From Aricia agestis (lineage: Eukaryota > Arthropoda > Insecta > Lepidoptera > Lycaenidae): a DNA stretch of 64,000 nt. This document shows positions 11,278 to 22,592 of this stretch, piece by piece (position 1 is the stretch's first letter; the number at the start of each line of letters is the position of its first letter). Made by a program: the position numbers and the translations under genes. The notes under the pieces are model-generated. The model saw only the letters and a program-made list of their open reading frames with translations. It did not search any database and was not told where the DNA came from. The stretch lies in NCBI RefSeq assembly GCF_905147365.1, contig NC_056420.1, positions 7,636,001-7,700,000 of the forward strand, written 5' to 3'.

Positions 11278-11567
11278 GACAACCTCTGTTGGTCAATGGT
11301 TGAGTGTGTGGCAGATCAAGCCGGGGGTCGCGGGTTCGAATCCCGCCGACGGAACAAAACGTTTTCAATGTTGCCGGGTCTGAATGTGTATTACATATTA
11401 TGTGTGTTTGATATAATAAAAATCTTAAATATATTATGTATAGTATAAAAGTATTAAATAATATATTTCCCTTGTCTGGTACCTGTAACACAAGTCCTTC
11501 AGGTAAACAGGGCCAGACTGACGTGGTGTGATGTGCGTCTATAGATATTATTTTTATTATTATTATT
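11278..11567 (+). mobile_element. tRNA-derived SINE, family B, copy 2
   Basis: The B box gggttcgaatcccgccgacg is intact (about 11332-11351), but the A-box side (gacaacctctgttggtcaat) is decayed. The body cctggtacctgtaacacaag and the attatttttattattatta tail match copies 1 and 3. The 100-codon plus and 75-codon minus frames here are repeat artefacts. Confidence 0.8.
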
Positions 11568-11688
11568 TTTATGATCTTTTCCTCGACATGCCATGTCTAT
11601 TACTTCTATGGCTTATTTAATTATTTTAGTCTAAACGTAAACAATTAATGCAATAAACTCTAAATTCAAAATATTTATTTTTATCATA

Positions 11689-11947
11689 CAGGGTGTAACA
11701 AAAATAAGTGATAATATTTTAGGGTGTGTACGTGTTCCTTGTAGAGAGTTTACTGTGAAAGTAGCAGCTCTGAAAGACCAAATTTTTTTTTCACTTTTGT
11801 ATGGGAAAACTCGTGACGCTCGGGCCCTTGCTCATACAAAAGTGAAAAAAAAATTTCGTCTTTCAGCGCTGCTACTTTCACAGTAAACTCTCTACAAGGA
11901 ACACGTACACACCCTAAAGTATTATCACTTATTTTTGTTACACACTG
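11689..11947. mobile_element. Long-hairpin MITE, family I, copy 1
   Basis: A 259-bp element that is almost one inverted repeat: cagggtgtaacaaaaataag at the left against its complement at the right (cttatttttgttacacactg). The arms run through gtgaaagtagcagc/gctgctactttcac to a short centre near 11815. It is flanked by TA on both sides (11687-11688, 11948-11949), as for Tc1/mariner-type targets. Copy 2 at 29946-30204 has exactly the same length. Confidence 0.85.
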
Positions 11948-11949
11948 TA

Positions 11950-13390
11950 TATTTATTCAAAATATTTAAAAATAATACTTTCAGTCAATTGAAATTGTTG
12001 AGGTACACATTAACAAAATAAAATACATTTTTAAAAGATTAAATTAAAACAGACTTCTATGCTTGATTTGGAACCGTAAAATCGGCTAAGCCAGCTCAAA
12101 TTAGGCGGAAAGACACTCTCTCTGAGCAAATATTTTGGCGGGAATGGTTTTAATTTATGAAAAAGCCCCGTAATGAGATTGTCTTGGCGCGGTGATTAAC
12201 GCCCGCCGAGATTAGCGGCATCGAGACATGAACAGGATAACACGTTCCATAAGGCTCGATTACACTCTACCAATCCGCTAAAAGGTTTTTAGGAGATCTT
12301 TTAGATGTGATTTATTGTTTTTTTAAGAGAAGACTTCTTTAGCGTTGTGCACGTTTTGTGGTCTTAATAAACTGGAATATAAACTAAATAAACTCGTGTC
12401 AGGATCACGTGACACGTAAGACGGAAGGAGTTCAGCCGAAGCGCCATAATATTACACGCATCGCGTTATTTTAAAATGGCCGCAAATTCTGGTGCACTTA
12501 TTGTCATGATTATTATCCGGAAAAGATATGTAATGAATACCTTTATGGTAGAAATATTTTCTATGACATCATTTATTCACTCTTATAATCAAACCAACTT
12601 AACCAACTGATATTATTTCTATTAAAAATGGTTTACTATAAAGATTGGCTATAACTATGAAGAGATGTCTTTAAGTAAAGCCAGGCTAAGACTTTTGTAA
12701 CAGTAGGAATTTGTATAATCTAAAAAATCCTGAAGGTTTTCTAAATATAAGCTCATTTTAATAATCTGAAAGTCAAGCGAGGGTAATTGACGCTTAAGAT
12801 GAGCCTAATAGCCTTAAGGACTCTGATTTTCATTGAAACGTGTGAACTGCGACCTAATTCTTTTCCTTTTTACCAATACCGAGATCATAACGGACATTGT
12901 TGTATTATGATATATATAAAATTATTTCAAACATTTTATTTGTCTGATTCTTTGCATCGACTAGGCCCCAAACTTACTAAAAATTGTTGATAATAATATA
13001 GAATACACCACAGAAAACTTTTCACTATAAATTATCATGCTAAGATTGTTAAAAGCAGGTTAGCCTGTTTAGATGCATTTTAAAATTTCCGCATAATTGC
13101 AACACTTTGCCATAGATAAATGTTTATTAATAACTCGAAACTTCAAAGAAACAGTGTATTTAAAATATTATCTAACCGACTTTTCACCAAATGTCTCCGT
13201 GAATAGACAACTCGGCTCTGCCGAATTTCCGATAACACGAAAGTTATTCCAATTCGGAAGTTCTTGTTCGGCAAATCGGAAATTCTTTTTTTCGAGCCGA
13301 AGTTGAGTTTAGATAAAATATAATATTATTATTTATTATCAACTAGATGTTGCCTGCTGCGTGCTGAAAATGGAATATATTATAATAATA
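11950..13390. other. Mostly unique non-coding DNA
   Basis: No repeats were recognised. Around 12100-12290 the composition is less AT-rich (ggcggaaagacactctctct, cgcggtgattaacgcccgcc) and could be conserved non-coding sequence, but nothing in the sequence proves this. Frames are 70 codons or fewer. Confidence 0.4.
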
Positions 13391-13703
13391 CTAGCTGTCC
13401 CGGCAAACGTTTCTTTGCCATATAAAGTATTTCGGCCGTATTATTTTATTGAAGTGACTAAATAAATATGTCACCATGGCAACGTCCATCGCTATCCCGC
13501 ACAAACAATGGTCGCCGTCAGTCTCGAGTTGTAATAATTTACTATTATTTATTCAACAAATGCACTTATCAATATAAAAATTACCCAGTAGCCGATTCTC
13601 AGACCCGCTGAATATGCATATAAAATTTGGTTAAAATCAGTAAAGCCGTTTCGGAGGAGTACGCGGCCTAACATTGTGACACGAGAATTTTATATATAGA
13701 TAG
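13391..13703 (-). repeat. Dispersed repeat family E, copy 3 (full length)
   Basis: The longest copy of family E. It begins ctagctgtcccggcaaacgt and runs through gtcaccatggcaacgtccat, gtcagtctcgagttgtaata and gccgtttcggaggagtacgc to gagaattttatatatagata. The X-box-like GTCACCATGGCAAC is at 13470-13483. Orientation is opposite to copies 1 and 2. Confidence 0.75.
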
Positions 13704-13744
13704 AGTTATTCTTGTTGTTATTTAAATTTTGTGATAAAAGTTTT

Positions 13745-13960
13745 CCATTAGCATTCAAAATATAATGTACTTAATTGCGAAAGTCTGTCTGTCTGTCTTT
13801 TACTTCCGCAAACTAAACTCGCTAAATCGATATCGATAAATTTCTATATGGCGATTGGCGATCATTTGTGTCCCGGAAAACATACGATGATTTTCATTGC
13901 AGCAAAATGTACTGTTACCGCGTGATAGTTGAATTTCTGTGCGAACGAGGAACGGACTAT
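13745..13960 (+). mobile_element. Helitron-like repeat D, copy 4 (degenerate)
   Basis: Retains aattgcgaaagtctgtctgt and a weak match to the tail (aaaatgtactgttaccgcgt), with much of the middle replaced. An old copy. Confidence 0.5.
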
Positions 13961-13964
13961 GTAC

Positions 13965-15830
13965 ATTTTATATAACACCACTTCACTTTTTGAGCGATTC
14001 ATAAAATAAAAGCTTTTAGCTGTGGTTTCATTGAAAAAAAAAATAGAATGCAGAAAGCTCCCTATTTTATTGTAAAGTGAATGTAAGATATGGAATTAGT
14101 AAACTTAATTCTAACATTTTTCTCCCCACTTTCATTAAACTTAACGCAAAGCAATGTTAGTTTAAAAGAAAAAACTGGAAGTAATAAGATTTCCGCTCTC
14201 AGTCGGAATTGCTGCTACTGTTGACTTAGTTACACTTTTATAAATATTGAGAGTCGACAAACTTTAAAAACCTATAATAGGATTTTACAGTGAATGTTTT
14301 CTCCGCTGCTTAACGGCTCAGCCCGGATATGCCGGATATCCGGCACAATCCGGACTGATTGCACAAACGCTTGCCGGGGAAGTAAAAATTTTCTGCGTCT
14401 ACGTTACCGTTGAACGCGTTTTAAAACTCACTAGGATTTACACGTTTCAACGATGTACAGTCATTTATTTCTCACTTTAAAGATTTGTCTCGTAAGTTAC
14501 GACCGGTTTAGGAAGTTTTTTGACTAGAGTTTATCAACAAAACAAAACGTAAGCCAATCAACAACAGTTGATTTGTTTAGTTTTGACGTTAGCCAGTCAA
14601 AAGCGCTAGAGAAAATATCAACTGAGTCACAATAGACATAACTACCATTGTTCGACTGCAAAGAAACGGACAGGTTTCAATATCTGTCAAATTCGTCGGG
14701 TTTTACTAGGACTATGAACGGAATGTGCCTCGCGCTGGCTGATATAATTTATTTTTAAATATTTAAAATAAGCATTTCAAAATTAGATTCTGACAATTTT
14801 AATCGCATGTGCCAAAACACAAACAACAATAAGACCAAAGGGGAACACGTCCAGCGAATATGTCATAGTTTTAAATTCGTAGGTAACAAGTTAACAACCC
14901 TAGCGACGATTTTCGTCATAATACGTCAAATTTAAAAATTGTTGACAACATCAGTTCTAGGTCGGCATACTCTATCATTCTGTCTACTCTGACTGAGTAT
15001 AGTAGAGTTGATATTTTGAGTTTTTCTGACCAGTTTTTTTGGTGCATAAGTCCATCCGTTTGTCCTACTGTTTTCGTTTACCCAATAGATAGTCTCACCC
15101 TTATTAAATTACATTTAATGCATTTTGGGTAGATTTTATTCATGTAATAACAACATAACTACAAGTCTTAATGTTTATTATTTTGAAAACTAGAAAATCT
15201 TAATGAGCGAAATAGTATAATTTAGAAATATTCTTCGAATTTAATAATAAGGCCATGAAGAAATATTTTTGCTGAGATTTAACCTACTTACCATTGAGTC
15301 AATTCTGACGATATATCCCGGAAGGACCATCAAGTCCAGAAAGTTTCGATGTAAAAAATCTTAACTGGAACAAAAAAAGTTCTTGCGCCGCTTGTTTGTC
15401 TGTGCGTTGCTTATTTGACTTCTGCCAGTACTATTGTGTCGAAAAATGTAATTTACTCTAATAAAGCTCGTATCTACACAATAGACGTGACTGTACATAA
15501 ATTATGCAGATACGTTGCGTCCGACAGCCGTGTCCGACTGACGTGTCCGATACAAGTCAGCCATTTTTATTATCTTGTCTTTATACAGAGTATTATGTTG
15601 CTTCCATTGAATTAAATAAAAGCTTTATGTAACGCAAATTTGCTATTTTAATGCAACATTAATGCAGCTTTGTCCTTTTTGGAATGAAGTTCCTTATCGC
15701 GCGTTCGGCGTAAATCTGAAGGCTAGACAGAACGATATTTGACCTTCATTTCACCTCGACACTTTTTATTAACGTACCTGCATGTTAGGGGCAGAGGTCG
15801 TTGATAGTAAGTATTCCTGTGCGTCATCTA
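13965..15830. other. Non-coding DNA, nothing recognised
   Basis: No gene, RNA or dispersed repeat recognised in about 1.9 kb. The longest open frame is 66 codons. Confidence 0.4.
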
Positions 15831-15834
15831 GATG

Positions 15835-16047
15835 GCGTATTTAAAAAAAAAACAGCGACGCGTTGTTAGTATTCCTGGGCGTCAATAGATAGCGCTTTTT
15901 TCTATTTTTTTTTTGAGTGTATAATTGTATAATGATACAATTATATAATGATACAATTATACACTCAAAAAAAAAATAGAAAAAAGCGCTATCTATTGAC
16001 GCCCAGGAATACTAACAACGCGTCGCTGTTTTTTTTTTAAATACGCC
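15835..16047. mobile_element. Near-perfect 213-bp palindrome
   Basis: The left arm from gcgtatttaaaaaaaa through cgttgttagtattcctgggc, gtcaatagatagcgctt and gagtgtataattgtat is matched by its complement on the right, ending ttaaatacgcc at 16047. The centre (about 15930-15955) is a short alternating repeat of aatgataca/attat. The arms differ at very few positions, mainly in homopolymer length. It is most likely a foldback element or a recently formed hairpin MITE. No coding capacity. Confidence 0.85.
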
Positions 16048-16049
16048 AA

Positions 16050-17255
16050 CGTATACATTTATACAGGTTTTTTTAACATAAGAAATAACTTCGTTCCATT
16101 CGGGTGTTCCTTGGCACCTCTAAATTTTTTTCTAGTCTATTTCGTATATCTATCTACAAAAGTTTATTCTCTTAAAATTACCTAACGTATATAAAATATT
16201 TATATATCGTAGGTATAATATAAGAATACTTTTTAAGTATGTAATAGGAAGCGGAGTGAATCAAACAAGGAACGAAACGCCGATGTGGCATGATATAGTG
16301 GAATTGAGTACGAAAGAGATGAAAAATAACATATCTTTTCCAATTTTAAAATTTTCACCCCTTCAATCGATTCTAGCGCATATCAGCGGCACTATGAAAT
16401 ACATCTGTCACCCAGCCATTTCAAATCACTCACAGCTGTTTCATCGCACCATAAATTCTAAGCTTTAAAACTTTGAAAATTGAATTTCTCATATCAAATA
16501 TTCGGTTTGTCCGATTCGAGAAAGTTTTCTAGTTTAGGTGTCGCCTTTACCAGTTCGCTGGCTCGTGTAATTCGTTGGCCACAATTTGGTTCCACTAAGA
16601 ACAACAGACGCAGCGGGGCTAAAATGGTCACATTTAGCAATTCCACTCAATCAATTATTCAGCAAATAAATTATTAAAACTGTCAAACTGACAAATGTCG
16701 AATCAGTACAAAAATAGAGAAATGAATTTGCAAGCAGAGTTGCATTTTGCGATATTAGAAAAATGAATCATATTATGATTCATATCATGATTCTTCAAAG
16801 CGACCATTTTAGATCCGCAGGCCTGGCGTACACTTTCTTGCTGTTTATCATAAATGGGGTCTTCTAATAGCGACATTCCGACGCCGAATTTTATTTAAGG
16901 ATACCGCATAAGATGCTTAAATAACGTTGTACACTGTACAGTTTGGCGATTTTAATGTAAAAGATGAAAGTTCATGAAAGTATCTCAGTGAAAGAAATCT
17001 GAACAAGGACTGAAAGACTTGAAAAATACGTGGCTTTAGTATGATTTTAGTTCTCTTTACACAAGACATAAAAGTACGATCGTAGCTTTTAGTAGCAAAA
17101 GTAGGTTCAGGTGTGGTTCAGGCATTATGCACGAATGTGAACAACGAGATCTAAGCTAAGCCTTTCGCTATTAGTTTCCAGTCTCAAAGATATTGATTCA
17201 AACATCTAGACCGACATAAAAACTAATTTTAAGACTAATTTATTCATACACTTTA
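16050..17255. other. Non-coding DNA, nothing recognised
   Basis: Short frames of 70 codons or fewer, with a small atgaatcat/atgattcat palindrome near 16762-16795. No supported gene. Confidence 0.4.
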
Positions 17256-17259
17256 TACA

Positions 17260-17577
17260 TGGGAGAGCCATGCTTCGGCACGAATGGGCCGGCTCGACCG
17301 GAGAAATACCACGTTCTCACAGAAAACCGGCGTGAAACAGCGCTTGCGCCTTGTTACGCCGAGTGAGTGAGTTTACCGGAGGCCCAATCCCCTACCCTAT
17401 CCTCCCCTATTCCCTTCCCTTCCCTTCCCATCCCTACTCTCCCCTATTGCCCTATTCCCTCTTAAAAGGCCGGCAACGCACCTGCAGCTCTTCTGATGCT
17501 GCGAGTGTCCATGGGCGACGGAAGTTGCTTTCCATCAGGTGACCCGTTTGCTCCTTTGCACCCTTATTTCATAAAAA
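17260..17577 (+). mobile_element. SINE-like repeat family A, copy 2
   Basis: Full-length: gggagagccatgcttcggca at the start, gtgaaacagcgcttgcgcct, ggaggcccaatcccctaccc, gatgctgcgagtgtccatgg, and the end cttatttcataaaaaaac. Confidence 0.85.
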
Positions 17578-17579
17578 AA

Positions 17580-20110
17580 CACCCATTAAAAATTTAAAAA
17601 GGAGCCTTTAATTCCTCAAAAGAAACGAAAGTATTCGTAATAAATATTGATTCCTCATTACGGGGATTTTATGCAGGTGAAAGCGACGCTCGATCAAAAG
17701 AATTGCGAGCCTGAGAATATTTATTGCCTCAAAGCCCTCTCGATAGCACTATTCAGGGTTTTATTGGCGCGCGAAACGTCTTGGCGAAATAAGTTTACTT
17801 TTAAATCTCCTTGCAAATTTATATCGGCTCGGCTTATTGCGTGCTCTGTCGCCGTTTCGGTATAAATCGACGCGAAACTTATATTAGTTTCTCGTGTGTA
17901 ATTTGTTTTGTTTGCGTCGGATATTTGGAGAGATTAAGACGTTTGAATGGGGACAGAGGATATTTTACATAAGGTTTCAGAAACTCATTCCACAACAACT
18001 TATTCTTTTGATTAATTTCGTTGCGGGTCCCGAGACAGCTTTAGCATGTCCCTCGGGCTCCCTGAGATCATATCAAAGGGTTTTCGTGGTTGGATACCGT
18101 CGTCGATCCTGGCGACACAGGAGATACAGTGATGGGAAAGTGTGGTGGGCCAAAGCCCGTTTAAAAAAACTCATTTCCTTTACAATAACATATTACAGCG
18201 AAAAACTACACAAGACATGCTTGTTTTTGTCTGGTATTTCGAAAAATCATACGACAGAGAAAGACAGCGAACCATAAATACTTGTACACTTTGTAAATAC
18301 ACTTATCAGTAGGTATAAGGCCAGTGTTTAATTAAAATCTAAGCTAGAATAAAATTACAATTGAAATATATTCCAAAATCAAACCTACATATTTCAATTT
18401 ACAATATACCGCTTAGGCAATTAAAATAACACCCACGTTATTCACAGTATTATGTTTTGTAATATCAAGAATTATATACCCACTGTTAATGTAATAAGTA
18501 CTACGCATAATTCAAGGGTAGGATTATATCTCTATGGGTCGAAACCCTCATAGAACTAGTGGGTTTTCATTGCGTGAATTTAATTTTATCTCTCCATATT
18601 TATTGCGGTTCGATTATGGGTTGTGGAATATTAAAAGGCAATGAATCGTTAATTTCTCCTTATCAAACGTATTTAGTTTTCATAAAATATTACCGCTTCT
18701 AAATTAATATTGATGGTAATGTTTAAACATTTATGCTGTAGGTTTTATATTAATTTTTGATAAAATATACTACCCAATCATCATAAAAAGGAAAATTTTG
18801 TTTTTTAAACGGTTTCAGATTTTTATGAAACTTTGCGCAAACTGTTGGCACCCACGATGACGGACACCAACTACTTTTATCGCGTCGAAATATACGATTT
18901 CCAGGGGATTTTCATTGGCATAAGTAACTGACACGTGGTCAACAAAATAAGGACGTACGTGCTTAATTAAATAGATGCGAATCTCGGTGCTAGTGAAAAG
19001 GCAATTTCACACAAACCGTAATTTTATTACAGTCATATACGACCACTAAACCGCCGTCACTAATAGAGTGAGCCAGTTAACACCAGGTAGTGCTATAACG
19101 TAGTACAGCGATAAGTGATAGCATCAGCGTTGCCATTTTTTTGTTCCGTTAAAAGCCATAGTAAGATAACGTATAAAAAAAAAAATACTTTTGATATTTA
19201 ACTTAAAATTACGTTTACGTGACAATAAATGGCAAAAGTAACCATAGAAAATCCACCCGGGCACTATCTGCCACATTCTTATCTTCATTACACACCTATC
19301 TTTATCAACACACTGAACGTACGTTCGAGTTACGGTACCCCGAAAAGCGGGACTGCTGAGCCTGTCCCGCGCGGGACATTTAATATTGATGTAAAAATCG
19401 GGACGTCCCGATTTTGGCGGGCATGTTTTAAGTATCTCACGGCCCTGCACGTTTTAAGCATCTAATAACCGACCAAAATAAACTCAATTTACCTCAAAAT
19501 ATAAATAAACTACGCTCAAAACAAAAAACGATTACTCCGATTTTGGAATTATTACAACGCATTTAAAAGCCGCGAATATCTCAAATGTACTGTGTTTCGA
19601 ATAAATAGTCCGTCACATTTTCGTTGGTATATTCCGTATATTTTGTATTTTGATATCAATGCTAAGCTCGGGGCGTTGTTTGCATTGTATACGTTGGGAA
19701 CGGGTTGGGAAAAAAGCAATGTAGCGTGAAGAATGGCGGCCAAAAGGACCCAAACATATCATTTTAATTTGTGGCCTCCGATATTATAATATTGGTGCTG
19801 CGTACACACAAAGCGGTGATACGTGGTATGGAATACGATAATATTCGTCTCAAATCTTTTAGATATTACTTATTACGATTTACGCCGTAAAACTATCCCA
19901 CGTAATGACAAAAAGTTTTGCGTAAAAAAGGATATAAGGCCTGTGTTATGAAAAAAGCGTACGTGCTAATTAAGTATTTAACCAATACAATCGGTACAAA
20001 AAATTAGTTTTGCATTTGTAATTTTAAGTACGGACGAGACTACGGATTTTTAGTTATGGGGCACATTAATTAGCCTTACTGCGGCACTCAGAGTGGAACA
20101 TTAATTACAT
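17580..20110. other. Mostly unique non-coding DNA
   Basis: No transposon was recognised in about 2.5 kb, which is unusual here. Segments at 17650-17880 and 18570-18680 are less AT-rich and lack repeat motifs. A 127-codon frame at 17894-18277 has no recognisable domain or splice context. At 19331-19450 a GC-richer patch with cgggacgtcccg looks like a small palindromic repeat fragment. Confidence 0.4.
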
Positions 20111-20111
20111 A

Positions 20112-20225
20112 AGGGCCTGTTTCACCACTTTCTGATAAAGTGCCGAATACGCTAGTCACAACTTTTTTGACAGATTCTCTATACTTGATCTGTCAAGTTA
20201 ATTGGTGGATAGCCTATTCCCCTAA
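20112..20225. mobile_element. MITE family J, copy 1 (truncated)
   Basis: Starts agggcctgtttcaccacttt after TA and continues with ctgataaagtgccgaata and gatctgtcaagttaattggt. The right terminal repeat present in copies 2 and 3 (50962-51100, 51635-51774) is missing. Confidence 0.65.
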
Positions 20226-20266
20226 AATATGTAATACTTAATTCAAAATTTTTTACATATATTTTT

Positions 20267-20494
20267 GACAACCGGTGTGAAACAGCGCTTGCGCTGTGTT
20301 TCGCTGAGTGAGTGAGTTTACCGGAGGCCCAATCCCCTACCCTATTCCATTCCCTACCCTCTCCTATTCCCTTTCCTACCCTTCCCATCCCTACCCTCCC
20401 CTATTACCCTATTCCCTCTTTAAAGGCCGGCAACGTACCTGCAGCTCTTCTGATGCTGCGAGTGTCCATGGGCGACGGAAGTTGCTTTCCATTC
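20267..20494 (+). mobile_element. SINE-like repeat family A, copy 3 (both ends lost)
   Basis: Begins inside the family at gacaaccggtgtgaaacagc and stops at gaagttgctttccattcc, before the ggtgacccg motif and A-tail. It is truncated at both ends relative to copy 4. Confidence 0.8.
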
Positions 20495-20794
20495 CAGACA
20501 CTATTTCAATTATACAAGAGATGATATTTTTATATTACAAATCATTATAATAAACAATATTCATTGTACTTATCAGTAAAGAGATTAAAGTTCAAAGTAT
20601 GCAGTTTCCTAATTAAAAATAGGGATAATGGAAACAAATTATAAAATGCCAGAGACCTCCTCAACAGACATAGGGCATAATACGACCACTTAGTTTTTGC
20701 CTTAATTTAATATTTTTTTAAGAAACAGTTCTTAGGTATACATTGTACAATGTACAGGTGAAAATTAAAATCAAACCATATTTAAAAATATTTT

Positions 20795-21032
20795 AACGAG
20801 CTTTTGCCCGCGGCTTCGCTCGTGTTAGCAAGTATTATTATATTATACAAACTTTCATCCCCTATTTTGACCCCTTGGGGGTAGAATTGATCAAAATCCT
20901 TTCTTAGCAGATGCCTACTTCATAACATCTACCTGCATGCCAAATTTCAGCCCGATCCAACCAGTGGTTTTGGCTGTGCGTTGATAGATCACCATGTCAG
21001 TCAGTTACCTTTGAGTTTTATATATATAGATG
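20795..21032 (-). repeat. Dispersed repeat family G
   Basis: Contains gcccgcggcttcgctcgtgt, ccccttgggggtagaattga, aaatttcagcccgatccaac and ends in tatatatatagatg. This composition recurs widely in insect genomes. Only one copy is in this window, so the family call rests on recollection. Confidence 0.5.
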
Positions 21033-21417
21033 CCTGTGCACATGGGGCCTTTACACAACGATTACTAAACGCGTAGCTCACTGTGTACTCTACCTTTGTC
21101 CTTTGGAATACAAAACATTTTAACACAAAGTTTGGAGATCCGTGTTTTACCTGACGGAAATTAAGATAATTGTTACCAGTAAAGACCACAAAACAACAGA
21201 TTTGATAAAATATTAAGGTTACATTATGATACACATAAACAAAATTAATGTACGAATATAAAATTTACAACATTAAGCGTACCGATGCAATGACACGTGT
21301 ATAAAAAATTCAATAAATTATAATTTTTTATCCGAATAATTTTGGTTAAGTATTATTACTAGTGTTTTCATTGCCACGCTTTAAGCCTGCTAAGCTTAGC
21401 TAAGCTTTTCACGTTTA

Positions 21418-21830
21418 GGGCCAACCCACACGTACCATAACCACACCACATGGTCAGGCGTATATTTCGTATTGTAAATGAACTGGACTGTTCACATATA
21501 CCACATTTTGCAGTCGTTGTCGACCGCTTGTGTGATACCGACCACATCGCAACCACAAGCGAACTAGTGGCCGACCACATCGCAACCACAACGTTGCGTC
21601 GATGCAACGACAATAAGCGCACACCGCCCGCGCTCATCCTCCCCTCCGTTACATTGACTTTCGTACGTAACCACATCGCAACTACTGGCGACAACGCAAC
21701 CACGTCAACATTTTGTCGGTACCACAACGCAACTACAAAAAGCTGCAGCGACACCATTCACACGTAACTACAGCTTGACGGCATTTTATCTTTGCGGCGT
21801 GGTGTGGTTGTGGTACGTGTAGGTTGGCCC
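21418..21830. mobile_element. PIF/Harbinger-like MITE, family N
   Basis: A 413-bp element with terminal inverted repeats gggccaacccacacgtacca (left) and tggtacgtgtaggttggccc (right), with pairing continuing into aaccacaccac/gtggtgtggtt. The direct duplication TTA is at 21415-21417 and 21831-21833. The interior carries at least four loose repeats of accacatcgcaaccaca, which explain the 105- and 129-codon frames on the two strands. No transposase. Confidence 0.8.
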
Positions 21831-21839
21831 TTAAGAAGA

Positions 21840-22590
21840 GTCCACACCGCCGTTTTTCCATACAAACGTTGTCCCCTGTTTCCTCCCTGGATAATGCCGG
21901 TGGAGTTATGATTTTTTTCCTGAATACCTATGGCCACTATTAGCATGTCCCTATGTTTACTTTTTTTTCATAATTTTATTATTAAAAAAGATAAGAACGT
22001 GCAAAAACCCAAAAAATGGCCAGATTTTCCTCTGTGTTCAAACACCCAGAAAACAAAACTGGCTAAAATATACAAAAAAAGTAAAACATAGAAACACAGC
22101 TCAAGCCTTGTTTTAATTCTTAATGAAAAAAGTACTTAAATCGGTTAAGTTTTGGAGAAGGAATCAGCGGACAACGAATCGAAGATTTTCTGTTCTTTTC
22201 TTAGAATTTTTGTCGTGTTGTCTCTATTGCGCTCTGCGGTGGGAGACTTGAGATTGGTGAGACAGCAATACATTTTCAAATACCTAATTTCAATTTCTCT
22301 GGCCCCTGGTGTATCCTCTTAAGCTCTAAATGTATCACCAGATTTGCTAGATGTGTATTAGAAAGTAGATTAGAAAACATACAATATTGTGCCAGTAAAC
22401 TGTTAATGTGATTGCTATTCGGGTTCAGAAATGTAACCTAGTAAGTATACGGTCATAGCGCATGACGTCATTGTTTTATTCGATATATTCTGGACTGTCC
22501 ATTTTGTATAATAAGACTTTATTTGAACGTCATTATTGCTATAAGTGTACAGCTTATATCTTTAAACGAGCAATTATTGTATATATATAT
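21840..22590. other. Non-coding DNA, nothing recognised
   Basis: AT-rich; no supported gene or repeat. Confidence 0.4.
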
Positions 22591-22592
22591 AA

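Noticed and set aside
17351..17542. Pro/Ser-rich frames in SINE-like family A copies
   Set aside because: The same peptide appears at 20308 and 38973 because it is translated repeat sequence.
17894..18277. 127-codon open frame
   Set aside because: No domain, signal peptide or splice context recognised; composition like its surroundings.
21368..21767. Frames of 105 and 129 codons on opposite strands
   Set aside because: Both derive from the internal repeats of MITE N.
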